DNA from: Cladocopium goreaui
Taxonomy: Eukaryota; Sar; Dinophyceae; Suessiales; Symbiodiniaceae
NCBI GenBank assembly: GCA_947184155.2
Contig: CAMXCT020003735.1
Location: forward strand, 456,474-520,473
Direction of reading: 5' to 3'
DNA: 64,000 nucleotides
Part shown: one piece after another, positions 53,390-63,073 of the stretch
Numbering within the stretch: position 1 is the first letter of the stretch
How the letters are laid out: every line of letters starts with the position of its first letter
Position numbers and translations under genes: made by a program
The notes under the pieces: generated by a model
What the model was told of the DNA's origin: nothing
The model's input: only the letters and a program-made list of their open reading frames with translations
Databases searched by the model: none

Positions 53390-56300
53390 CAAAGACAAAA
53401 CTCATGATCCATCCAACGCACTGAAATCCGCAGTCATTGTTGAACTTGCTTGCACTCTCGATTGTGGTGATAGTGCATGTGTTGGGCATGTCTTGTGTGA
53501 TGACTTTGAGCCAATCATGTCCCCCGGGTGTGGTAAACAGATCCACCTTCCCATGTGCAAAACGCATTCCTACAGGAAACCAGTGGTGATGGGCAAAAAT
53601 TGCTGTGACTATGACGCTTGGAGCATCTTGAACAAGCAGGGCCTGTGCGTACCAGTTTTGGAGTGTCTGAATGAGTTCTTCATCATCGCACTCATGAGGA
53701 ATGATCGCGACTGGAGCTACGTTGGCTTGACCTGTGGCAGTGATCATGTTGAGGTAGAACTCCATTTCATCCTGAGCAACAAAGGCTTCTTGTCGGTACA
53801 ACAAAGCAATCCTAGTGGTGGGAGAATTTGCCAGCAACTCAGGTGGCATGTTGATCGCTTCATCAGAAGTACCACTTCCATATTTTGCCATTTCTTTTAG
53901 GAAGATCTGGTCAAATGGCTTGGTGATGGCTGCCGTCGGATACCTTGTGCCAACGCAAGTATTGACACAGATCGGCTGGACAAGGCTACCAATGTTCGCC
54001 TCAGCAACTGTGACCGAGCCTACCGTTGCCTGCTTGTCGATCTTGATGAATGATGGCTGGTTGTCATCTTGCCTGATGACCTGAATGGTGTGGCTTTCAA
54101 TGTGCTTCTGCTCCAAGATTTCGGAGCTGGCGATCTCTTGAGCTACCTGCAACATTCCCTGGGTCAGGGAATCTCCTTCATCATTGGCATCATCAGGATC
54201 ACTGTCATGCTTTCCATCGGATGCGGTCTGGTGAGCTACATCTTTGGTAGCCTCCCTGGCCTCGGCTGCAACGATCGGGCTGTGTGTTTCGGCTTTGGAT
54301 GGTTTGGACCCGGACGCAAATGCCACTAGTCCACCTGTAGAATCCTCATATGGTTTCGGGCTGGCTTCTGCAATTTGGTGTTGGTCCTTTGTGGTCGGCA
54401 TACCTGGTGCTTGATTGCCGGATGTTCCTTCTGCATGACATGGCTTCGACATTTTTGCAAGGTCTGAGCTCTCACATATGGGGACATGGGGGGAGGGGCC
54501 ACGAGTGACAAAAGCATCACGTGGCATGGCCTGAAAAGACATGGGCAGGGGGAGTTCTGGCGTCTCCACCGCTGGCTGTTTGTCAATTTGACTCTCTTTC
54601 CCCAAAACATTAGTGGGTACCCCAGTTTGCGGGTTCTTGCGTCCCGACCGCTGGCTGTTTTCTTCATCTCTGCTTTCATTTCGGGGTGCAAGGCCAGTAA
54701 GGCTGGCATGTGGATGACCCTCGGATGCTTTCGGATGCAACACTGGCGCTGGCTCTGACACTGACATAGAGGCAAATGCAGGGTGCACACATTGCTTACC
54801 TGTCGTGGCAGTCACAGGCATGGCATGATAAGGCTTGGCTGTGGCAGGGCAAGTGGCTTCTACTGGTGTCGGTGGGGTGTCGGCATCCCCTCGGCCGATG
54901 CTAGTGGTCGGAAGGCCATCTGCATCTTTCCATTTTTTGGGGGGTGCCCCTGAAATGTCATCCCTTTCAACCTGACGTTTATGGGTTGCATGGTCCCGCA
55001 AAGAGTCAGCATTCATGTCAGATACACCCTGGCTAGATTCATGTGTTCCCATGGCCACTGGTCGGCCTTCATCAGCATCAATGGGTGCTTTCATCGATGG
55101 GGAATGTGGGGAGGGGCCGACAGTGACAGGAGCACTCGTTGGCATGGCCTGAACAGTCATGGGAAGGGGGAGTGCTTGCGTCTCCACCGCTGGCTGTTTG
55201 TTTCCTCCCAAACATTGAAGCAACGGCATCAAAGGAACCACAGTTTGCGGGTCTTTGCGTCCCGTCCGCTGGCTGTTTTCTTCATCTCTGCATTTTTTGT
55301 CAGGGGGTGAAACGTGTGAAGGGCCCCAAGAAATCATGGCCTGGCCTTGCAAGGTAGATCGGATGCCGTCTATGTACCTCTGAAATGCCGGGGCACTGTA
55401 CACTGATGGCTGATCCCTCGCAACTGCCTGAAAAACCTGGGTGAAATGGTTCCACAAATGCACCTCCGGGCATGTCGGTTGGATGTCTCGTGCCTGGTCA
55501 AAAGAAGACATCAACTGCCCCGTGATCCAGCATGATTGGACTGGTGACGCCATTTGGCCTAGTGCTGCGATGGAAAAGCGTAGTGGCTCCCAATCAAAAC
55601 ATGGGATACCTCCATGTACTACACACATTTCCCAAGGGTGCATATGTCGTGTGCATGGCAAATCTCCCTGTGATGTTTTGAAAACTCCTTCAATTCGGAT
55701 GAGTGCTCCAAACATACCTTTGGACTGGAGGCGCTCTTCTGACAGTGGGTATCGACGGCATTTGCATGGGCACCCATTGAGTTGATTAGCCCACCCATGT
55801 AGAGCAGTTTTCAAAACACCATCATGTTTGACCATGTTTTGTTCAATGCCTCCAAATGCCTGAAATTTCCCTGATTCGTATTGATCCAAAGCAAGTTGTT
55901 TCAAGTGTTCATGGGGCCAATTCGGGCATACAGGGATAACATCACCAAACACAACCTGTCGTGGCAGTCGGGGCAATGGCTTCAATGAAAGGCTCGGCAA
56001 TGTAGCATTGGTCAAAAGGCACCACCACCTCTTGCGGTAAGTGGGCATCAGTGAATCCAATGCAAGTTCAACTTCTGACTGCCGAAATTTCGTCAAGTGA
56101 CAGAACTCATTGATCACTGCCTTGACTTGAGGGTCTCGGCTTGCATCAACAACACACTCAAGCTCAATTGAATGGGCACGCAGGAAATACCCTGTGCGCA
56201 ACGTGCCAATCAGAGATCCTGCTCTTTGGTCGTTCATCCCTTTTTTGTCCCCCAAGGCTGACCAGGGCTGACAACTGAATCCTCCAGCAACTAAGCATGG

Positions 56301-56780
56301 GCTCGGGTGTGCAGCATGCAATTGTGCCATGATATGTGCATCACATATGTCTCCTTGAATCACGTTACATGCCCCATGTTTCCGCTGGAAGCTGCAATTG
56401 GTCTCCTGCAGGTCATTGGTAGCAAAGACTCGTACCCCGCAAGACTGGATTCCCTGGGACATCATTGAGATGCCTGCGCAAACTTCAATGGCACTTCCAT
56501 ACATGGCAGTATCAGGAATTCTATGGCCAAGTGCATACCCTGAGGAGGCATATAAATGAACTTTACCATCTTTGACATCAACACCGCAATTCAGGAAGGA
56601 ATAGGAGTGGAGGTTGGACAAACAGCCCTGCACTGTGAAGTGCCTCCCATAGATGTTGGACTTGAATTGGTGCCGTAATCCTTCAGGATCCCACACTTCT
56701 AAAAACCCAAAGACATCAATTTTGTCACCAGACTGAATATGTTTCCAGTCTGGCTCCAAACTCAACTTGGACTTCTCCAT
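53349..56780 (-). CDS. Retrotransposon-encoded cytosine-5 DNA methyltransferase fused to a cysteine-protease-like domain
   Basis: 1,143 residues from ATG 56780; an in-frame TAG 27 nt upstream fixes the start region. Residues about 95-430 show the C5-methyltransferase motif order. Motif I SAIEVCAGISMMSQG binds the cofactor S-adenosylmethionine. Motif IV GGFSCQPWSALG carries the catalytic Cys170. Motif VI is IELECVVDA. Motif VIII is YRKRWWCLL. A target-recognition segment spans about 262-375. Motif IX is RHMHPWEMCVVHGGIP and motif X IAALGQMASPVQSCW. Residues about 430-1010 are low-complexity with an internal duplication. The last 100 residues show a His-Asp-Cys arrangement (AHHHWFPVG, VDLFTTPGG, NNDCGFQC with Cys1117) like C48/Ulp1-type or other papain-fold peptidases. 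The 3' end overlaps ORF B by about 40 nt. Likely methylates element or host DNA; the protease might process element proteins (inference). Confidence 0.88.
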   Translation of the reverse strand: MEKSKLSLEPDWKHIQSGDKIDVFGFLEVWDPEGLRHQFKSNIYGRHFTVQGCLSNLHSYSFLNCGVDVKDGKVHLYASSGYALGHRIPDTAMYGSAIEVCAGISMMSQGIQSCGVRVFATNDLQETNCSFQRKHGACNVIQGDICDAHIMAQLHAAHPSPCLVAGGFSCQPWSALGDKKGMNDQRAGSLIGTLRTGYFLRAHSIELECVVDASRDPQVKAVINEFCHLTKFRQSEVELALDSLMPTYRKRWWCLLTNATLPSLSLKPLPRLPRQVVFGDVIPVCPNWPHEHLKQLALDQYESGKFQAFGGIEQNMVKHDGVLKTALHGWANQLNGCPCKCRRYPLSEERLQSKGMFGALIRIEGVFKTSQGDLPCTRHMHPWEMCVVHGGIPCFDWEPLRFSIAALGQMASPVQSCWITGQLMSSFDQARDIQPTCPEVHLWNHFTQVFQAVARDQPSVYSAPAFQRYIDGIRSTLQGQAMISWGPSHVSPPDKKCRDEENSQRTGRKDPQTVVPLMPLLQCLGGNKQPAVETQALPLPMTVQAMPTSAPVTVGPSPHSPSMKAPIDADEGRPVAMGTHESSQGVSDMNADSLRDHATHKRQVERDDISGAPPKKWKDADGLPTTSIGRGDADTPPTPVEATCPATAKPYHAMPVTATTGKQCVHPAFASMSVSEPAPVLHPKASEGHPHASLTGLAPRNESRDEENSQRSGRKNPQTGVPTNVLGKESQIDKQPAVETPELPLPMSFQAMPRDAFVTRGPSPHVPICESSDLAKMSKPCHAEGTSGNQAPGMPTTKDQHQIAEASPKPYEDSTGGLVAFASGSKPSKAETHSPIVAAEAREATKDVAHQTASDGKHDSDPDDANDEGDSLTQGMLQVAQEIASSEILEQKHIESHTIQVIRQDDNQPSFIKIDKQATVGSVTVAEANIGSLVQPICVNTCVGTRYPTAAITKPFDQIFLKEMAKYGSGTSDEAINMPPELLANSPTTRIALLYRQEAFVAQDEMEFYLNMITATGQANVAPVAIIPHECDDEELIQTLQNWYAQALLVQDAPSVIVTAIFAHHHWFPVGMRFAHGKVDLFTTPGGHDWLKVITQDMPNTCTITTIESASKFNNDCGFQCVGWIMSFVFDATHTHDRAKPDP
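54476..55292 (-). repeat. Internal duplication within the methyltransferase ORF linker
   Basis: Two diverged direct copies, about 55,292-55,092 and 54,678-54,476, each encode CRDEENSQRTGRK/SRDEENSQRSGRK. These are followed by QPAVETQALPLPM/QPAVETPELPLPM, QAMP and GPSPHSP/GPSPHVP. They separate the methyltransferase domain from the protease-like end and look like an expanded disordered linker. Confidence 0.75.
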
Positions 56781-56846
56781 GGATGCAATCCCCCCGAGAA
56801 TCAGCTAGGGCAGACCAACCAGCTGGCAGGGCTCGGGCCAAGGTCT

Positions 56847-56863
56847 CAGTGTGTCAAAACCTT
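56847..56863. repeat. Target-site duplication, 5' side of the retrotransposon
   Basis: cagtgtgtcaaaacctt, identical to 46,151-46,167. Beyond it the host repeat continues (gtacccctg, catcaaaatagc, ggatgttcatcc), matching 22,565-22,680. Confidence 0.85.
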
Positions 56864-58785
56864 GTACCCCTGTAGTTCACATCAAAATAGCTGGGATTCA
56901 TGGATGTTCATCCCACTAAAAATTGTATTTTCATAGGTATTGATCCATACCCATATATGAAGAAATATGGGAAAATGATCATCTGGAAACTGGAAAATGA
57001 TGCACAAATTATATGGGAAAATGATGATCTGGATGAGGTAAATGATGGATAAATAGCCACGAAATAATAGCGAACATATGGGAAAAGGATCATAATCTAA
57101 TAATCCATTAGAATTTGAAAGTAGCACAACCATGGTGTTTTCAGAGAAACAAATATGAAAAACATGGTGTTGATTGAATGCTTACTTGTCAACCATTTTA
57201 TGGTGGAATTAAGCAGCACATGCGGATTTCACCAGGGAAACTGGTGCATTTCACTAGGTAATACGGAGATGTAATGAAGAATATATATATATATATTAAC
57301 CACTTTTAATGGGGTTTTAATGGGGATAGAACCACTCAGAATTTTGGTTCTAACCTGCGGATCGTCAGAAGCTCAAGCAAACAAGTTCAACAACCGCTGG
57401 CGCTGGAGGTTTCATCCGCCGAAAATTGGGATTGTCACCAATCCCAGCGAATCAAAGAGGATAGAAATCATTGCAAGTTTCTGATTCCGAGGGCGACACA
57501 CTTTGGCCCGTAGAACCCACACCAAAGCGTACAAAAATAAACTGTGCTTTCCCCACTGCCCGGAATGAAGTAAACTGGAAATACCATGAAATACCTCTTT
57601 GACAGCTGCAACCCCGCAAATCACTCCAGCCTCGTTATTTAGTCGTACTATCCCCAAGCACACATAGATTGATCTCAGGAGTCATCACAGTATCCCAGAT
57701 TATTTGGATCAGTGCAAATGATCACATATGTGGAGTTGCACCGCCCACGCGTGAGAATTGAATTCCCATATGTTTTAGTGGCCATCATCCAGATATCTCT
57801 ATACCCCCAAATCACATCGTCAACATCACCATCACTTCAACCATCACCGTCGTCATCGGCCTCATGACATGTTGGGATGTTCCCTTATCTGGCTTCGTTG
57901 CCATAAGTCGCAAGGGCTGAATTAGGCCACGCAAGGTTCGGATGCCTCATTATCCACCCTTCATGGCGGCTAGTCGTTGTGATGTCATCACAATTCCCAC
58001 AGACGTATCACACAAATAGTAAAACATGGATGTAGAGTATTACAGAATGTATACATATATACATATATAGAAGATAGAAAAGAGCATAGTGACTTCATGT
58101 TCAGAGGTTTTTCAAATTTACTCACACCCATTTCACAATTCACCTTGCCACAAACTTTGGAACCATGAATCGCGCCTCTCCAGTGTGTTCAAGTTCAGAG
58201 GCAGACCTCAAGTATCTGGATTGGTGCAAAATCGAAATTAAAGTCGAGTTCAATCGAAAAAAGAATCTGGGAGTTGGAAATTGAAGCAAACCCCTCTGTA
58301 TATCATATATCTTTACATAATTTTACATATTTAGATGGTAGAAGGGATGCTGTTCTCCCGTAAATTGTCCGTTGAATCCAGCCAGCGCAAGGAAAATGAT
58401 GCAGAAACCAGATGGTGCAGGATGCGAGCATTAGAAATGGGGATGGAACAACTAGAGATGGCAATGTCATTCATTTCATGTCACACACAGCAAAAAATTA
58501 GGGATGAAATCGCCATAAGATTCCCAAATGTGGAATATATATATATATGAATATATGGGGATGAAATGGGGATATAGGTCCTGCCATCAGATTCCCGGCG
58601 CTGGACTTGAATATTGATAATCCAGCGGGTTCCCAGGTTGAAAAACATGTCAAAATGCAACTAGGACTATGTCCCAAAAAGTGGAAATACTCATCAGCTT
58701 CATCCCAAGTCTTTCTCCTGCTAACTCCATACAAATCATATACAATATATGTATATATATATAATTATATATACACATATGGGCG
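56864..58785. other. AT-rich spacer right of the retrotransposon
   Basis: Begins with the remainder of the interrupted dispersed repeat (to about 56,960). No exon with clear borders was seen. Confidence 0.4.
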
Positions 58786-58876
58786 TGTCTGAAAATAAGG
58801 TACACCCTGAAATATCCGTTTAAATCTGGAACAAAAATTAGAACCATCTAATTTCGCGGTACTCTATTTTCAGACA
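58786..58876. mobile_element. Short terminal-inverted-repeat element (TGTCTGAAAATA)
   Basis: tgtctgaaaata (58786-58797) and tattttcagaca (58865-58876) are perfect 12-bp inverse complements, and the arms extend inward (ggtac on both sides). 91 bp. A related single end, ggtgtctgaaaatga, is near 13,132. Confidence 0.7.
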
Positions 58877-58952
58877 AACCCCAAAATATACATCTGACAT
58901 AAATAGATCTCCATCTTCCACAGCTTGGGAAAATCCTTTTATCCTCATTGTC

Positions 58953-59056
58953 TCCATTATAATTCCCATTGATGATTAAATCCCAATCAATCCCACTACA
59001 GATTATAAACAATGGGATTGAGTGGGTTTTCATCATCAATGGGAATTATAATGGGG
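58953..59056. mobile_element. Fold-back element with perfect 21-bp arms
   Basis: attataattcccattgatga (starting 58956) faces its exact complement ending at 59052, 21 bp in all. The arms extend further inward (cccaatcaatccca and tgggattgagtggg) with few mismatches. A related fragment lies at about 36,275-36,350. Confidence 0.8.
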
Positions 59057-59101
59057 ATAATCCCATGATAGGAATTTCATCAACAATAAATCTTCCAGCA
59101 C

Positions 59102-59204
59102 CAAGCCACAGAGGTGCCGCCGCGGGGGCTGCTGCGGGTGCCGCGGCGTTCGGCGCTCGCAGCAATTGGGTCTGCTGGGTCTGGGCCTCGTCGGCCATGG
59201 TGAA
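59102..59204 (-). CDS. Candidate exon with possible start codon (MADEAQTQQTQLLR)
   Basis: GC-rich patch. After cacttag the minus strand reads TTCACC then ATG at 59198, giving MADEAQTQQTQLLRAPNAAA followed by PAAAPAAAPLW. Donor candidates are GTGGCT (ending 59,110) or GTGCTG (ending 59,102). The ATG context and Ala/Pro composition suggest a first or early exon, perhaps of the Ala/Pro-rich gene that resumes at 46,011, with the retrotransposon in the intervening intron. That link is inference. Confidence 0.4.
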
Positions 59205-60016
59205 CTAAGTGGAGGTTGCTGGGAAAAACATCGAACTAAATGGTGGAATACATAATAATTGTGATAATTCCCATGATATATAAAAATAATTATGATAATA
59301 CTAAATACATCTAAATACTAAATGATGATCTGATTTATCACATGATAATTAATATAATCATCTTTACGTGAGATATAGTAAGTAATCAATACCAGAATAA
59401 ATCATGGGATAATAAATAGATCATGGGATAGTAGATGGGGATAAGATTTGACAAATGATAAAGATGGGTAAATGTAAATGGTAGACACAAGAAACATACA
59501 AGAAATAAACCACTAGTTGGGCTTGGTACGTAGAATTTGGATGGTTTATTATCGCGTATTCACCATAAATTGTATCATAACCAGCAGTGTGCCGCTTCTG
59601 GGGGTTTGTTATCCATTGATTAGTTTATGGGGTTTGGGGTTCTATAGGGAGAAAACATGTCTCGCAGGTTTTCCATGTGTTCCACCAATGAAATGTTCAA
59701 GATAATAAAGGTTCTGTACATCCAACAACTGTGAGGTCGGTCAAAGGTATCGAAATGACAATGGGTCTAGGTGAGATCCATTTTTGGGTGTCCTTCACCT
59801 CTAGTGCACTGTTGCCAACAGCCAAGAGGACCACAGCCCCGAAGTTTATCCATAGCCCTTAAGGTCAGCGAGTGGTGCTATCAGACCTTGATGCACAACT
59901 GGATCATCATTCTGCTTTGCAAGCCAAGTGGTGATTAGGAAGTCCCTGATTCATAGAGTTGTTCCTCTCTCCCATCTACAAATTTTTATATATATATATA
60001 TATATGATGTATATAT

Positions 60017-60137
60017 GTGTCATGGTCAAAACATGGTATATGGGATATGGTCATCCGTCCCAGATTGGGAATTGAAACGTAATGGGATTGATTACCACCC
60101 CCTAATATGGGAAAACAACCGATGTTTTGACCATGGC
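60017..60137. mobile_element. Inverted-repeat element (CATGGTCAAAACAT)
   Basis: catggtcaaaacat (60021-60034) and atgttttgaccatg (60122-60135) are perfect 14-bp inverse complements; flanking bases also pair partly. A half copy (cccatggtcaaaacattg) is near 41,149-41,170. Confidence 0.7.
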
Positions 60138-60924
60138 ACGTATGAAAACCGATCTAAAAACAGTATCCCCCTCTCCCTGACAGCATACACGTCCTTACTG
60201 CTGGTGTAATGATGCCAAGATACACACGTTATTGGGAGCATTGGTTTCCGCCCGCTTATGGCGGACCAAGATAAGCCCATTGTTTCACAAATCATCCACC
60301 AAGGTTTAACCGTAAGTAGGAGTGAAAACCTACGCTACATATGTATAAATATGTGTAGATATATATATAATTGTATCATAGTAGGCCATATCGGGCACAT
60401 GCCCATCCCCTGGGAACTATACAAAGATCATATCACATATATCACATATACCACGACGGGTCCCACGTCGGGTCCCACGACTTCTAGAGAATTCTCTCGC
60501 TCTTCGCAGGGTGCATCCTGGCCCATCTTGCAATGCTGAGATTCTCACCGGGCAGAGATGGGATGTCACTACTGTGTGTAGATATCATATGTCATAATAT
60601 ATGTATATAATATAATATATATATATATATAATAATATATAATATGCATACAAAATAAATATGTATATAGTATATATGGTCACCGCCCCCTCAGAACCCC
60701 CATGTTGAATATACATATGTATATATATATATATGTATATATATGTACATATATGTACATATACGGTATACATATGTATCCATGATAGACAGAAATATCC
60801 ATGTTATATATGTATATTTATTTATTTATGATATTTATAGTTTGGGCGATACAATTGTAAATGGGATTCATGTGAACAACCCGGATATCACTCATGCTAT
60901 GGGCGCAGCTTCCCGTCGCGGAAC

Positions 60925-60978
60925 CTCTGTGGAGCTCAAAGGTTGGCAAGCGGCGAAGCAATAGCGGGAGTAGTCCAC
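60925..60978 (-). CDS. Candidate exon (VDYSRYCFAACQPLSSTE)
   Basis: 54 nt in phase 0 at both ends, acceptor acaaag, donor GTTCCG. It lies in a GC patch within AT-rich DNA, like the other micro-exons. Its gene is unassigned. Confidence 0.4.
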
Positions 60979-61207
60979 CTTTGTTGGTGCTGCTTTGGAG
61001 GTTAGTACCAGATACAAACATATTGTCCAACCGTAGACAACCAGAAATAGACTTATAATATATATATATATAGACATACATTTATATAATTTTTATATAC
61101 ATATATATATTATAATCAACATATGCTCCCATTAGGATTTCTTCATGTTTTCCGATTGTATTCCCATGTATCCCCACTATTTCCTAACTACCAAACTATT
61201 TTGGGTT

Positions 61208-61317
61208 GTACCCTTGGGTAATTTAACATAGCTATGGAAGACATGGTCCATGTTTGTTCGATGATTTACACATTGAAATGGTGATGTTCCAAGCTATGTT
61301 AAATTATCGGAGGGTAC
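61208..61317. mobile_element. Fold-back MITE-like element, TACCCTCTGGTA family
   Basis: Ends 'gtacccttgggtaatttaac' and 'gttaaattatcggagggtac' pair over about 20 bp with a few mismatches. Confidence 0.7.
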
Positions 61318-62750
61318 TTAACAGCTACTAACAACTACTTAAGAGCTAAAGGATGTCAACGAGACTTAGCATATATAACAGCTATATACTTAGCAGCTAT
61401 ATTACCTGCAACAACACTTACATAGGCATATCAGCTACTTGACAGCTGAGGCCTAATACGGATATCGATAGAAAAACATCATCTAAGTTCATAAATTGGA
61501 GTCTGGTCTATCACCTCCTTTCTCCTGGTTGGTGGTTTCACCCCTTCCCAAATCGTTGTCATTGGGGATCATCATGCGGAATATAGTTCAAACTATGTGT
61601 TTGGAAAATACCACCAAGCTCAGCAGATTCACCTCGATATAGGGATTTAATTGACAATGAATTGACCATCTCTGTATCTTTTCTAATCGCAGCAGACTCC
61701 AGCCCTGCTTGCTTATCCCGCTGTTGGTGGCTGTCTCAAGCACAAACAGGTTCCTAAAATGCAGGTATTGTGCTATATGTCCAGCCAATTTTAGGGGTAC
61801 TTGACGAATTCGTCACACCGAAAAAACAATCTTATTGCAATGCATGAACTCATTGATATTGAGAATCCTTCATCTCGAAATGTCGAATACAAAAAAAAAA
61901 CGACCCTGCTTCAAGTCCTTGTTCCCGCAATGCTAACCATCGCTTTCAAGCTCCGGCCCTAATATCTGTGACCATGAAACTTGGAAATCAAACAATGGCC
62001 ATGTTTTACAAATTCTCCATCCCTCCATCCCTCTACTTTTGAACCACGACTTTTGATTCAACGGCGAGCCCTGACTTCCTGGCCTCATTATGTAGCGCCG
62101 CAAAGGACGCTTGCAGCACGGCACCAGGAGCACATAGCCTGCAGCCGTCGCCTGTGGAGATGGAAAGTCAGGGATGTCAGGAGCAAGAAATGTTGATTTA
62201 ACCTGGTTTTAACAGCAAAAAGTGTGGATTTAAGATCTGTTTTATCAACCAGTAACAAAAAATCTGAGTCAAGTATATTGTGGGCATGAGGCAAAAATGA
62301 TTGGGATAAAAGATTGAAGCAGAAAAACGTAATTAAGGATATGTCATGGTAATAGTAATATCGTTGTTTTCGATGGAAAGACAAAAGATGACACCCTTTA
62401 AACTTTAAACTATACATTACATCTATTGATTTTTCTGACGGACAAATCATAGACATGGACCCCGCAGTTTTGAGACTTTAAGACAGGAATGAATCAGAAC
62501 ATGCACTTTCTACATTCAGAGAAATACTTCACTTTAGTGGTTGCCCAATGGTTTATGATGTTTATGAGAGACCAAACTCCACCTCTGGAGTCTGAAACAT
62601 GTCGCTACAGCAATGATCTTTTTCGGCCACACTCCTGGAGGATCATGTTACATCAACTGCTAAAGCTGGCTGCATATCTACAGGTAAACTCATAGAACAA
62701 GAATCCGAAAGATCATCCCAAAATCTTTGTTCCTTCTCAGTATCTAAAGC

Positions 62751-63073
62751 CTTCAATGGTTCTTCCCAGAATTCGTTCCAGCAAATTTTCGCGCGAAACC
62801 CTTGTTTGACAAAAATTCATGATATATATATATATATGATATATGTATATATATATGTGTGTGTGTGTCTGTATGTCTGTATATGTATATATATATATTA
62901 TTATTATGGGGTTTTTTAATAGATTTTCCCTAGAAAAAAAAAAAAACTCCCAGGATCCACCCACTAATCTCGGACGCACCTCGCGGCACACAGCTGAGCC
63001 CAGTGCTCCGTTGGCTCGCGGCGCAACAGCTGCAGGCGCAGGAGTCCAGGGCTGGACGACTGCTGTTACTGGC
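62751..63073 (-). CDS. Two candidate exons near the right edge
   Basis: Exon 63073-62980 (94 nt, acceptor ccaccag, donor GTGCGT) encodes PVTAVVQPWTPAPAAVAPRA then NGALGSAVCRE. Exon 62800-62751 (50 nt, acceptor aacaag, GC donor) encodes VSRENLLERILGRTIE. Their phases do not join directly, so an exon is missing or one call is wrong. A third GC patch at about 62,150-62,075 reads CAPGAVLQASFAALHNEA after acceptor ctccacag. Same style as the Ala/Pro-rich gene to the left. Confidence 0.4.

Larger units (their letters stand above)
46168..56846 (-). mobile_element. Full-length non-LTR (LINE-type) retrotransposon encoding a DNA methyltransferase
   Basis: 10,679 bp between two perfect 17-bp direct repeats, reading right to left. 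It has a 66-nt 5' leader, then ORF A (methyltransferase plus protease-like), ORF B (ORF1/Gag-like), ORF C (endonuclease, RT, zinc motif, RNase H) and a 64-nt 3' leader ending in an A/G-rich run without a long poly(A). No LTRs were seen. The target-site duplication, endonuclease type and domain order identify target-primed retrotransposition. All three ORFs are long and almost uninterrupted and the duplications are identical, so the insertion is probably recent. Cytosine-methyltransferase genes inside retrotransposons have been reported from dinoflagellates and charophyte algae (de Mendoza and colleagues, 2018). Confidence 0.88.
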
